Assembly (NCBI GenBank): GCA_016703765.1
Contig: JADJBL010000024.1
Location: 20,669-84,668 of the forward strand
Origin: Saprospirales bacterium
GTDB lineage: Bacteria > Bacteroidota > Bacteroidia > Chitinophagales > Saprospiraceae
Direction: 5' to 3'
Length of the DNA: 64,000 bases
Below, piece by piece: positions 41,864 through 50,074 of the stretch (position 1 is the stretch's first letter; the number at the start of each line of letters is the position of its first letter). A program made the translations under genes and the position numbers. The notes beneath the pieces were generated by a model. The model was not told where the DNA came from. It searched no databases and saw only the letters and a list, made by a program, of their open reading frames with translations.

Positions 41864-41961
41864 TTTTGAGGTTTGAATTCTTAGTTTTTAGTTATTCCAA
41901 AACTTGAAAACTAAGAAGCAAAACAATCAACTAAAAATTAAGAACTAAAAACTTAAAACTG
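41861..41961. repeat. Inverted heptamer repeat inside the transport operon (R3)
   Basis: Plus-strand words TTAGTTT/TTAGTTC/TTAGTTA (41861-41893) face their complements AACTAAAAATTAAG and similar (41928-41961). The arms are imperfect over about 33 bases. The words are the same as in R4 at 49051-49128. It spans the whole gap between permease and ATPase. Confidence 0.8.
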
Positions 41962-41963
41962 AA

Positions 41964-42659
41964 ATGAAAAATATAACCACCAAAGGGATCACCAAAGTCT
42001 ACAACCCCGACACCATTCCTGTCGTAGCGCTCGACGGGGTAGATCTCGAAATCGGCCAGGGCGAATTTACCGCCATCGTTGGCCCCTCGGGTTCCGGTAA
42101 AACGACCCTGCTCAATATTATCGGAGGCTTGGATAAACCGACCCACGGCAATGTCGTCATCTCCGGAACGGATATCTCCGGCCTGTCGGACAACAAGCTG
42201 ATCGAATTCCGGAAAAACCATATCGGCTTTGTGTTTCAGGCCTACAACCTCATCCCCGTGCTCACGGCTACGGAGAACATCGAATTCGTCATGCTGCTTC
42301 AGAACAGGCCCGCTTCCGAGCGGAATGCACGAACAAATGAACTCCTGGAAGCGGTCGGGCTGGGCGACAAAAAGAACAGCCGGCCGGCCCAGCTTTCCGG
42401 CGGACAGCAGCAGCGCGTCGCCGTGGCGCGCGCGCTGGCGCCAAAGCCGGATTTCATTCTGGCCGACGAACCCACCGCCAACCTCGACTCCAAATCGACC
42501 GAAAACCTGCTGGATATCATGGCGCGCCTCAACCACGAACAGGGCATCACCTTCGTATTCTCCACCCACGACCAGCGGGTGATCGACCGGGCGCACCGCG
42601 TGATCACCCTGGTGGACGGAAAGATCGCCACCGATGTGAAGCAAAACCCGCTGAAATAA
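41964..42659 (+). CDS. ABC transporter ATP-binding protein, LolD/MacB type
   Basis: 231 residues. Seen: Walker A GPSGSGKTT at 40-48, Q-loop FVFQAYNLIPVLTATENIEF, signature LSGGQQQRVAVARALA, Walker B FILADEPTANLDSKS, switch His in FVFSTHDQRVI. The Q-loop VFQ-x-YNLIPVLTA and overall spacing fit the LolD/MacB mechanotransmission class, which works with FtsX-type permeases without moving substrate through the membrane. Serves the two permeases upstream. Confidence 0.95.
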   Translation: MKNITTKGITKVYNPDTIPVVALDGVDLEIGQGEFTAIVGPSGSGKTTLLNIIGGLDKPTHGNVVISGTDISGLSDNKLIEFRKNHIGFVFQAYNLIPVLTATENIEFVMLLQNRPASERNARTNELLEAVGLGDKKNSRPAQLSGGQQQRVAVARALAPKPDFILADEPTANLDSKSTENLLDIMARLNHEQGITFVFSTHDQRVIDRAHRVITLVDGKIATDVKQNPLK

Positions 42660-42666
42660 GCCGCCT

Positions 42667-43827
42667 ATGAAAGCCTTGTTTTTCCTTCCGGCCCTGGCCC
42701 TGGCTGCTGCCACTGCATTTGCACAGCCGGAAGAGCCTCCGAAATTCAGTGTCGACGGATACGTCAAGGACCTGCAAACCTTGTTCGTATTCAACGGCAT
42801 ACCCTTTCCCGGCGTGACCCAGATCTACGACCAGAACCAGATACACAACCGCATAAACGTCAAATGGCAGATCGCTCCTTCCCTGCTTTTCAAGGTCGAT
42901 TTTCGCAACCGCATCTTCTGGGGCGACCTCAGCACCAAGGACATGATCAAAGGCCTGGATCAGGCCAATGATTACTTCGACCTGTCCGTCGGGGAGAGCA
43001 ACAACAAAGGGCTTGCCTACCACGCTATGGTCGACCGCCTCTATCTCGAACTGACGAAAGGGAAATGGGAGGTACGGCTCGGACGGCAGCGCGTAAACTG
43101 GGGCATCAGCACCGTTTGGAACCCCAACGACGTGTTCAACGCCTTTTCCTTCACCGATTTCGATTATGAGGAAAGACCCGGTTCCGATGCCCTCCGCGTC
43201 CGGTATTACCCCGGCTATGCCTCCAGCGTGGAAATAGCGGCTAAAATGGCCGATAGCCTGGAAGCGGCCGTCATCGCCGGCATGGGGCAATTCAACGCGG
43301 GTGGGTACGATTTTCAGGTGCTGGGCGGGCTGGTGCAAAACGAGCTGGCGCTCGGCGCAGGCTGGGCCGGCAATATCAAGGGCGCCGGATTTAAAGGAGA
43401 AATGACCTTTTTCCAACCCCTTGAGGAAGGCGAGACCAGCAGCTTTGCCGCCACCTTCGGCCTGGATTATTTGACCGGCAAATCCCTGTATCTGAGCACC
43501 GGGTTCCTCTTCAACTCCAACGGCCAGACCAATGCGGGCATTTCCAATCTGTTCACCTTCCAGTTATCTGCCAAAAACCTGTATCCCTACAAATACTCTG
43601 TCTTTCTCCAGGGCGGCTACCCCATTACGCCCCTGCTGAACGGAGGCCTGGCGCTCATATACAGCCCCTCCAAAGCCCACGCCTTGTTCGCCAACCCGAC
43701 GATCAGCTATTCCATTTCTCAAAACTGGGATTTGGACCTGATCGGACAAGTGGCCCTGGAAAGCGATGGGAAAAAATACCGGAGCCCGATCCAGGGGGCG
43801 TTTATCCGGGTGAAAATGAGTTATTGA
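42667..43827 (+). CDS. Outer-membrane beta-barrel of the transport operon (DUF1302-like)
   Basis: 386 residues with a signal peptide (LFFLPALALAAATAFA). Seen: alternating aromatic strands throughout and the block KWEVRLGRQRVNWGISTVWN, close to the GRQ-x-x-WG signature of DUF1302-type barrels; ends in a strand with aromatic terminal residue (RVKMSY). Starts 7 bases after the ATPase stop. DUF1302-type barrels commonly accompany LolA-like proteins and exporters, so it is the likely outer-membrane end of the route. The 3' end overlaps the convergent glycosyltransferase gene by 7 bases. Confidence 0.82.
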   Translation: MKALFFLPALALAAATAFAQPEEPPKFSVDGYVKDLQTLFVFNGIPFPGVTQIYDQNQIHNRINVKWQIAPSLLFKVDFRNRIFWGDLSTKDMIKGLDQANDYFDLSVGESNNKGLAYHAMVDRLYLELTKGKWEVRLGRQRVNWGISTVWNPNDVFNAFSFTDFDYEERPGSDALRVRYYPGYASSVEIAAKMADSLEAAVIAGMGQFNAGGYDFQVLGGLVQNELALGAGWAGNIKGAGFKGEMTFFQPLEEGETSSFAATFGLDYLTGKSLYLSTGFLFNSNGQTNAGISNLFTFQLSAKNLYPYKYSVFLQGGYPITPLLNGGLALIYSPSKAHALFANPTISYSISQNWDLDLIGQVALESDGKKYRSPIQGAFIRVKMSY

Positions 43828-44954
43828 GCTCTGCGGGCAAGCGATTTTAACTCTTCGTAAACGACGCGGGCCGTGTGGTCCCAGCTGAATTTTTGACGTT
43901 GCAGCCTTCCTTTTTCCACCAGCTGTTTTGCCATCCCCTCATCGAGGACCAAAGCAGCCATTCCGCCTGCGATAGACTCCTCCGATTCCGGGTCCACGGC
44001 CAGACCTGCGTCGCCCGCGACCTCCGGAAGGGAGGTGGCATTCCCGTAAATTACCGGAACTTCTGAAAAAAGGGCTTCCAGGACCGGCAGGCCGAAGCCC
44101 TCCCAAAGCGATACATAGGTCAGGGCAAAAGCCGCGCCCATGAGTCCGGCCAACAGATCGTCATCGACATAGCCCATAAAATGAATGGCAGTCTGATGTC
44201 TGGCCTGCTCGAAGGCCGTTTTGACCTCGCCCGTTTGCCAGCCCCAGCGGCCGGCCAGCAGCAGGCGGTGGGGGGCGTTTGTGCGCTCTTTGAACAGGTC
44301 GAATGCGCGGATCAGCCGAGGCACGTTCTTCCGGGGGTGGATTGCTCCCACGTACAAGAAGTAGGGTTCTCCTCCGGAAAACCGGGTTCGGATCTCCCTT
44401 TTTTCGTCCTCCGGCAGCGGCCGAAAAACCTCCCTCGGCCCGTTTCCGGCTACCCGGATTTTATCTCCCGGCACGCCCAGGGTCCGGATCAGGTCTTGTT
44501 TGGTGAATTCGGAAACCGTCAGCACCCGCTCTGCCCGGCGCAAAAAACGCGGCACGAAAAACCGGTAATACTGCCTCGAAAGCCAGGGAATATGCGCGGG
44601 AAAATGGGCATAGGCGATATCGTGCATGACCAAAAGCGTCGGCGTCGAGCTTCGGAGGGAACAATAGTTGTCGGGGGAAAAAAACACGTCGGCGCCCAAT
44701 CTCCGCAGCGTGGCGGGGATACGCCCTTCAAACCAGGCCAGCCAAAGAAAGGGGTGGCGGGCGGGCGGGGACAGGGTCATCATCCTTACGTTTGGGCCAA
44801 AGCGAAAACCCTCCTTCACCGGCCGGTCGAAGAGCAACCAGAATTCGTCCTCCGGATGCGCCTCTGCCATCCGGCGCACTACTTCGTAGGTGTACCAGCC
44901 GATCCCCTCCAGCTTGCCCGGCAATAGAAAACGGGCGTTGACTGCAATTTTCAT
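43821..44954 (-). CDS. Glycosyltransferase family 1/4 (GT-B)
   Basis: 377 residues, cytoplasmic. Seen: N-terminal MKIAVNARFLLPGKLEGIGWY, the acceptor-side SEFTKQDLIRTLGVPGDKIRV, FLYVGAIHPRKNVPRLIRAF, and the donor-binding E-x7-E motif in EGFGLPVLEALFSEVPVI followed by LPEVAGDAGLAVDPESEE. These are typical of retaining GT4 enzymes that build lipopolysaccharide or exopolysaccharide. Substrates cannot be assigned. Confidence 0.9.
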   Translation of the reverse strand: MKIAVNARFLLPGKLEGIGWYTYEVVRRMAEAHPEDEFWLLFDRPVKEGFRFGPNVRMMTLSPPARHPFLWLAWFEGRIPATLRRLGADVFFSPDNYCSLRSSTPTLLVMHDIAYAHFPAHIPWLSRQYYRFFVPRFLRRAERVLTVSEFTKQDLIRTLGVPGDKIRVAGNGPREVFRPLPEDEKREIRTRFSGGEPYFLYVGAIHPRKNVPRLIRAFDLFKERTNAPHRLLLAGRWGWQTGEVKTAFEQARHQTAIHFMGYVDDDLLAGLMGAAFALTYVSLWEGFGLPVLEALFSEVPVIYGNATSLPEVAGDAGLAVDPESEESIAGGMAALVLDEGMAKQLVEKGRLQRQKFSWDHTARVVYEELKSLARRAQ

Positions 44955-45000
44955 ACCCGCGAGTTACGCAGATTTAGTATCTCCGGCAAAAATAAAACTC

Positions 45001-45008
45001 TAAATTTG
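45001..45008 (+). promoter_or_regulatory. -7 element of nadB
   Basis: TAAATTTG matches TAnnTTTG, 25 bases before the nadB ATG. No convincing -33 TTTG is seen. Confidence 0.5.
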
Positions 45009-45033
45009 GCAGGCAACTTTTCAAATTTCCGCT

Positions 45034-46638
45034 ATGCAAAAAACCGATGTTTTGGTATTGGGCGCCGGTATCGCCGGGTTGACCACCGCTATTAAACTCG
45101 CCAAAGCCCGCCCCGATTTAAAAATTACGGTGCTGACCAAAACCAATGAAAACGAAAGCAACACCGCCTGGGCTCAGGCAGGAGTGGCCGCCGCTTGGGA
45201 CAAAAAGCACGACTCCTACAAAAAGCATGTCGAGGACACGCTCGATGCCGGCGACGGGCTATGCGTGGAAAAGATCGTCGAGATCGTAGTGCACGAAGGC
45301 CCCGAGCGGGTGCAGGAGATCATCAACTGGGGCGCGCGCTTCGATAAAAAGGAGACGACAGATCAATACGATCTTGGGCGGGAAGGCGGCCACTCGGAAA
45401 ACCGCATTCTGCACTATAAAGATATTACCGGCTGGGAGATCCAGCGCACCTTGCTCGAAGAATTGGGCCGCTATCCCAACATCGAGTTTCAGGAGCACTA
45501 TTTTGCTATCGACCTGCTGACCCAACACCACATGGGCTATACCATCATCCGGGTCACCCCGGGCATCGAATGCTACGGCGCCTATGTGTTGGATAAGCGC
45601 ACCGGAACCATCGAAACCTTTCTGGCGAAGATCACCGTCCTGGCTACGGGCGGCACAGGGCAGGTTTACAAAAACACCACCAACCCCGCCATCGCCACGG
45701 GAGACGGGATTGCGATGGCCTACCGGGCAAAAGGCAGGGTGGAGAATATGGAGTTCGTCCAATTCCACCCCACCAGCCTGTACAACCCGGCAGGCGAAAA
45801 CCCTTCCTTCCTTATTTCAGAAGCCGTTCGAGGTTTTGGCGCCATTCTGCGCACGAGGCAGGGGGAGGAGTTTATGCACAAATACGATCCCAGGGGCTCC
45901 CTGGCGCCCCGCGATATCGTGGCCCGGGCGATCGACCGGGAGATCAAGCAGCGCGGCGAAGATTGCATGTACCTCGACTGCACCCATCTCGACAAAGAAG
46001 GATTTATCGCGCATTTTCCCAACATCTACAAGAAATGCCTGTCTATCGGCATCGACCCGATGAAGGATTTTATCCCCGTCACGCCCGCCTGTCATTACAT
46101 GTGCGGGGGTGTGCGCACGGATGAGATGGGGCGCAGTTCCATCGACCGCCTGTACGCAGCCGGCGAATGTACCTGCACCGGCCTTCACGGCGCCAATCGC
46201 CTGGCCTCCAACTCCCTGTTGGAAGGCCTTGTATTTGCCCACCGCATCGTCGAAGATATCATTCCCAGAATAGACCAGTTCCAGATACAGACCAATATTC
46301 CGGACTGGGATGCGCGCGGCACGACCGATCCCGATGAAATGGTGCTCATTACCCAGGGCATTAAAGAACTCAAGGAAACTATGAGCTACTATGTGGGGAT
46401 CGTGCGCTCCAACGTCCGTTTGAAGCGCGCCAACGACCGGCTCTACCTCCAGTACAAGGAGATCGAAGCGCTATACAACACGACGACGATCTCCCCCCAA
46501 CTGTGCGAGTTGCGCAACCTCATCACCATTGCCTACCTGATCGTGCGCTCGGCTAGTATGCGCATGGAGAGCCGCGGCTTGCACTATACCACCGATTATC
46601 CGGAGAAAAAGGGATACGTAGACCTTTCTATTTTGTAA
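45034..46638 (+). CDS. nadB: L-aspartate oxidase
   Basis: FAD enzyme that oxidises aspartate to iminoaspartate, first step of NAD synthesis. Seen: FAD-binding VLVLGAGIAGLTTAIKLA, NTAWAQAGVAAAW, LATGGTGQVYKNTTNPAIAT, the substrate-site FHPTSLYNP and the CHYMCGGVRTD with YAAGECTCTGLHGANRLASN near the end of the FAD domain, then a helical C-terminal domain. A length of 534 residues is usual. nadA and nadC are not in the window. Confidence 0.94.
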   Translation: MQKTDVLVLGAGIAGLTTAIKLAKARPDLKITVLTKTNENESNTAWAQAGVAAAWDKKHDSYKKHVEDTLDAGDGLCVEKIVEIVVHEGPERVQEIINWGARFDKKETTDQYDLGREGGHSENRILHYKDITGWEIQRTLLEELGRYPNIEFQEHYFAIDLLTQHHMGYTIIRVTPGIECYGAYVLDKRTGTIETFLAKITVLATGGTGQVYKNTTNPAIATGDGIAMAYRAKGRVENMEFVQFHPTSLYNPAGENPSFLISEAVRGFGAILRTRQGEEFMHKYDPRGSLAPRDIVARAIDREIKQRGEDCMYLDCTHLDKEGFIAHFPNIYKKCLSIGIDPMKDFIPVTPACHYMCGGVRTDEMGRSSIDRLYAAGECTCTGLHGANRLASNSLLEGLVFAHRIVEDIIPRIDQFQIQTNIPDWDARGTTDPDEMVLITQGIKELKETMSYYVGIVRSNVRLKRANDRLYLQYKEIEALYNTTTISPQLCELRNLITIAYLIVRSASMRMESRGLHYTTDYPEKKGYVDLSIL

Positions 46639-46678
46639 ACCTTGATATGTCAGGTTTCCGGATATTGAGGGATATTTG

Positions 46679-46703
46679 AATTTACCGAGGTGCGTGGTAA
46701 ATT
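46679..46703. promoter_or_regulatory. Dyad before the large helical protein gene
   Basis: AATTTACC (46679-46686) and GGTAAATT (46696-46703) are perfect 8-base arms with a 9-base spacer, 20 bases before the ATG. It may be an operator or a 5'-UTR hairpin. Confidence 0.45.
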
Positions 46704-46723
46704 TATTATGAAAACAGGCGATC

Positions 46724-48259
46724 ATGCCCAAAACTCCTTCAGACCGGCTTTTTCAACTGGTGCATTCGCTAACGGGAAGCGAGAAGCGCTACTTCAAGCT
46801 CTTTGCCAGGGAGGGGGAAGGTGGGGACAACAAGTACCTCCGCCTGTTTGAGGCCATAGAGCGGCAAGGGTCTTTTGACGAGGAGGAGCTGAAAAGGGCC
46901 GTGTACGGGGATGAGCCCATCGAAAGCCGGAAGTACTCAGAATTGAAGAACTACCTTTTCGAATGGGTTCTCAAGAGCCTGCAGGCATACGACGAGAAGA
47001 CCTCCATAGATTACCGCATCAAATCGACCCTGCTCGGGGTCAGGGCCCTGTACCGGCGTTCGAAATACGAGGACGCCCTGTTCTGGCTGGAAAAGGCCGG
47101 GAAATTTGCCACGCAGTACGAGCAATTCACCTCCCTGATCGAAGTCGTAAACTGGAAAAAACAGGTGGCTTACGCCCGAACCGATATCGCCTATCTGGAC
47201 ACCCAACTGGCACAGCTGGAGAGGGAGGAACGGGATTTTCGGGACCGCCAGGAAAACCTCTCCGCTTTTCGCAATATTTTTCTCCGGCTGCTGGTCAGCC
47301 TCCGAAAAGACGCCTCCCTGCGGAGCGAGGAACAAACCCGCCAGGTCCAGGAGTTGTTAAAAGCCCCCCTGCTTCAATCTCCGGAGAAGGCAAAATCCCA
47401 CCATGCCCGCGTGTACTTCTACCGGATCCTGTCGATTGCCAGCTATGCCCAAAAGGAATACCCCCGTTTTTACGAATTGAACAAAACCCTGATCGGCCTG
47501 ATGGAGGAGCGGCCCGACCTGCTTCGGGAAGACGTTTCCGAATATATCTCCGCACTGAGCAATACCGCGCTCAGCTGCGGGTTGCTCAACAAGCACGAGG
47601 AAGTGCGGGAGGTGCTGAAAAAATTCCGCTCCGTGCGGCCCAATACCCTCGACGACGAGTTGAAGATCCACCGGCAATACTACATGAATCAGTTCGGCCT
47701 TTGCATTGCCCAGGGCGACTTCGAGGAGGGGCTTCGGGCGCTGGAGGAGCATCGCAAGGAGGTACAGCGTTTCAGCGAGGACCTGTTTCGCAAAAACACC
47801 TTTTTCTACCAGTATTTCTACATCTATTTCGGCAATGGCGACTACGAGCAGGCCCTGGCCTATCTAAACGAATGGCTGGCCCTTTCGGGAAATATCGAGC
47901 GGAAGGACCTGCAAAGCGTGGCCCGTATCCTGAACCTGATCATTCATTTCGAAATGGGAAATACCCTGTTGCTGGAATCGCTGGTGAGGTCCGCGCAGCG
48001 CTTTCTGAAAAAAGAGGAGCGGATGTTCGAGTACGAGCGGGCTGTTTTGCAATTCATGAAGGCCTCTATCCGGGCGGCGGGCAAAAAAGAAGAAAATCAG
48101 GCTTTCCTGCTGCTGCAAAAACAACTGGAAAGCCTGTATGAACTGGCGCCTGAGCGCCCAATGATCGAATTATTTGACATCAGGGCCTGGGTGGAAAGCA
48201 AAATCCGCCAAATCCCCTTCGGGGAGGTGGTCCGGCTGAGATATCGGGCCTCGATCTAG
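46724..48259 (+). CDS. Large helical TPR-like protein, family not recognised
   Basis: 511 residues, no signal peptide or TM helix, so cytoplasmic. Almost wholly alpha-helical with many paired helices of TPR size (SKYEDALFWLEKAGKFATQYE, NGDYEQALAYLNEWLALSG). The N terminus (LFQLVHSLTGSEKRYFKLFA, then NKYLRLFEAIERQG) resembles the start of the protein encoded at 55314-56747, so both belong to one family. Paired TPR helices usually bind proteins. I do not recognise a named family. Neighbours (nadB, a GG-leader peptide gene) do not suggest a function. Confidence 0.75.
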   Translation: MPKTPSDRLFQLVHSLTGSEKRYFKLFAREGEGGDNKYLRLFEAIERQGSFDEEELKRAVYGDEPIESRKYSELKNYLFEWVLKSLQAYDEKTSIDYRIKSTLLGVRALYRRSKYEDALFWLEKAGKFATQYEQFTSLIEVVNWKKQVAYARTDIAYLDTQLAQLEREERDFRDRQENLSAFRNIFLRLLVSLRKDASLRSEEQTRQVQELLKAPLLQSPEKAKSHHARVYFYRILSIASYAQKEYPRFYELNKTLIGLMEERPDLLREDVSEYISALSNTALSCGLLNKHEEVREVLKKFRSVRPNTLDDELKIHRQYYMNQFGLCIAQGDFEEGLRALEEHRKEVQRFSEDLFRKNTFFYQYFYIYFGNGDYEQALAYLNEWLALSGNIERKDLQSVARILNLIIHFEMGNTLLLESLVRSAQRFLKKEERMFEYERAVLQFMKASIRAAGKKEENQAFLLLQKQLESLYELAPERPMIELFDIRAWVESKIRQIPFGEVVRLRYRASI

Positions 48260-48465
48260 CGACGGCGAAGAATTTTGTTCATGAACGACATACCGAAGGT
48301 TTGCACCCCCTGGTTCCTGATCTCTACTTCTCCCCAGCCTACATAGCCGGCAGGTTCTGCCCGCGGATGAATGGACACCATGTATCCGCCTTTGACCGCC
48401 TTGGTCTTTTCTTCAGATAGCGCTACCGCTTTGAAGTTTTCCAGTGTTTTTTTCTCGTTTGCCAT
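48256..48465 (-). CDS. Small GG-leader peptide, RiPP/bacteriocin precursor-like
   Basis: 69 residues from ATG 48465 (MANEKK), preceded by a purine-rich ACGGAG. Seen: a leader with the pattern LENFKAVALSEEKTKAVKGG, ending in a double glycine at 26-27, then a 42-residue tail that ends in RRR and contains no Cys. The LS(x)E...GG leader is the type cut by C39 peptidases of peptide exporters and is typical of Bacteroidota natural-product precursors. No modification enzyme or exporter gene lies near it, so it is an orphan. The upstream in-frame ATG (48528) adds 21 residues that do not belong to the leader and overlap its promoter element. The tail is not like any core peptide I know. Confidence 0.7.
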   Translation of the reverse strand: MANEKKTLENFKAVALSEEKTKAVKGGYMVSIHPRAEPAGYVGWGEVEIRNQGVQTFGMSFMNKILRRR

Positions 48466-48515
48466 AATACTCCGTTTTTTATATGGTCCAACCCGTAACA
48501 GGGCCTTCCATGTTC

Positions 48516-48523
48516 CAAAATTA
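48516..48523 (-). promoter_or_regulatory. Putative -7 element of the GG-leader peptide gene
   Basis: TAATTTTG on the minus strand fits TAnnTTTG, about 50 bases before the ATG at 48465. No clear -33 element. Confidence 0.45.
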
Positions 48524-48564
48524 TGCACATTTCCGAAAGGGGTAATAACAATTTTTTAGTAAAG

Positions 48565-49044
48565 TCAGCTTTCTGATGATCCCAGCTCTGCCGCAAGCCG
48601 CTGCACCAAATCTGTTTCGTACCCCTTGCCGATGCCCTGCCTGATCAGGAGTTGCATTCGCTCGAAAGGAGTATAGGCCGGGTCCAATTGCTCCTTTTTT
48701 TTCGAAAGGAGGTCCCTAAGGGTTTGCAAATAGTCCTCTTCTTCGATCTCCGACAGTCCCGCTCTCAGGCAGTAGTCGGAAATACCGCGTTTTTTGAGCT
48801 CTCCGGCGATGCGGAGCCTCCCCCACTGTTTCATCCTGAATTTTCCACGGGCAAAAGACCGGGCAAAGCGCTCCTCATCCAGAAAACCCTCCGCGATGAG
48901 GTCGGCGAGGATATTCTCCAGGTCCTCCCCATACACCCCCCATTGCACCAGTTTGAAACGGATTTCCTGGTGGCAGCGATCCTGGTAGGCGCAATAACGT
49001 TGGGCTTTTACCAGGGCGTCGGGATATGTAAGACTTTTCGGCAG
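48565..49044 (-). CDS. recX: Regulatory protein RecX, start codon uncertain
   Basis: Inhibits or modulates RecA filament growth. Seen: three-helix RecX repeats, KAQRYCAYQDRCHQEIRFKL, VQWGVYGEDLENILADLIAE, GFLDEERFARSFARGKFRMKQWG. The family sequence is continuous from about 49020, well before the first ATG (48948), yet no ATG, GTG or TTG precedes it in frame before a stop inside repeat R4. The only candidates are CTG 49044 or CTG 49014. About 159 residues with CTG 49044, the family's normal length. The true start was probably displaced by the repeat or lost to an indel. Confidence 0.88.
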   Translation of the reverse strand: MPKSLTYPDALVKAQRYCAYQDRCHQEIRFKLVQWGVYGEDLENILADLIAEGFLDEERFARSFARGKFRMKQWGRLRIAGELKKRGISDYCLRAGLSEIEEEDYLQTLRDLLSKKKEQLDPAYTPFERMQLLIRQGIGKGYETDLVQRLAAELGSSES

Positions 49045-49050
49045 CTGGTC

Positions 49051-49128
49051 GTTAGTTTTTAATTTTTAGTTCTTAGTTTTTAGTTGCTTTTTAAAAACTA
49101 AAAATTAAGAACTAAAAACTCAAAATTG
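49051..49128. repeat. Inverted heptamer repeat between trpF and recX (R4)
   Basis: Heptamers TTAGTTT, TTAATTT, TTAGTTC, TTAGTTT, TTAGTTG (49051-49086) then their complements (49093-49128) around a short T/A loop; hairpin of about 33 paired bases. It fills the gap from the trpF stop to the recX coding region. Confidence 0.85.
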
Positions 49129-49130
49129 AA

Positions 49131-49678
49131 TCATTCCTCTTCCTGCAACAACTCAAAGATCCGGTCCATTTCCTCGAAAGATTTCAGGCCCACCTTTTCC
49201 TCTGCCCCGCCTTTGATGCTGATTCCGCTGGGAGCAATATGATAAAGCACCTCCTCTAGGTTGTCGGGTGTCCAGTCGAAAGCAAGGAGGATGGGAAAGT
49301 CGTTGCAAAAGGACCGGAGCAGTCCGACCGGAAGCTGGGAATGCTCTTCCTGAATCTCCGCCCAGGTGGGTCCGTCCCGGGTAAAGTCCAAAAGAAAATA
49401 GGAAACATAGGGCCCGTACGCCATCAACTGGCTGTGCAGGGTCTGGGCGGAAATATCGTGAGTAAGGCGACAATATCAGGCAGGGCCTGCTTTCCAAACT
49501 CCCCTATCAGCTCGACGCTGTCGACCCAGGAGCGGATAGCCTGCAACTGATCGGGACGGACGAAATCCGGAGAGTCGGGGTCCAGGCAATAACCCAGCCA
49601 TTTGACTTCCCAGGCGGAAAAATAGCGGGCGTCCGTCAAATTCGAGATCGAACTGGCCTTAACGAGTGTTTTGAGCAT
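49131..49678 (-). CDS. trpF: Phosphoribosylanthranilate isomerase (TrpF)-like, frameshifted
   Basis: Small TIM-barrel isomerase of tryptophan synthesis. Seen: start MLKTLVKASSISNLTDARYF, a middle strand VELIGEFGKQALPDIV, FDWTPDNLEEVL and the phosphate-site SGISIKGGAEEKVGLKSFEE at the end. About 182 residues after correction, slightly short for TrpF. The frame breaks at 49451-49453 (AAA on the plus strand should be AAAA); correction gives LLTIFSAQTLHSQLMAYG. Other trp genes are not adjacent, as for the stand-alone homologues found in this phylum, so the substrate is not certain. Confidence 0.75.
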
Positions 49679-49739
49679 ATAATGGCAGGAATAAGTCTTT
49701 TTGGTAGCTTTACAAAAGTACAAAGCATTTGCCAAAAGC

Positions 49740-50072
49740 ATGGACAACGAGCACTATTTCGAATGGGTATTTGCCATCGCGCGCAAGATCCCTCCCGGGC
49801 GGGTGAGCACCTACGGCGCCATTGCCGACAGCCTGGCGCTCGGCTCCGCGCGGATGGTGGGCTGGGCCCTGAACCAAAGCGCCTCCCGCGACGACGTGCC
49901 GGCCCACCGGGTCGTAAACCGCAAGGGGGAACTCAGTGGACGGGCCCATTTCTCCCCGCCGGAACGCATGCAGGAATTGCTCGAAAAGGAGGGGGTAATC
50001 GTAGTCGATAATCGCGTCCAGGACTTTGAAAAGTTATTCTGGCACCCAGCGGAGCACCTGGAGGACCTCTAG
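49740..50072 (+). CDS. MGMT-fold alkyltransferase-like protein (ATL)
   Basis: About 110 residues. Seen: the DNA-binding fold of O6-methylguanine methyltransferases (FAIARKIPPGRVSTYGAIAD, MVGWALNQSASRDDVPAHRV). The alkyl-accepting Cys of the PCHRV motif is replaced by Ala (PAHRV), so it cannot transfer alkyl groups; such ATLs bind lesions and pass them to nucleotide excision repair. uvrB is in the window at 61 kb. Start at ATG 49740; the open frame before it lies in the promoter region shared with trpF. Confidence 0.88.
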   Translation: MDNEHYFEWVFAIARKIPPGRVSTYGAIADSLALGSARMVGWALNQSASRDDVPAHRVVNRKGELSGRAHFSPPERMQELLEKEGVIVVDNRVQDFEKLFWHPAEHLEDL

Positions 50073-50074
50073 AC

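Noticed and set aside
48466..48528. ATG 48528 as start of the GG-leader peptide
   Set aside because: The added residues overlap the TAATTTTG promoter element and do not fit a leader; ATG 48465 has a ribosome-site-like ACGGAG before it.
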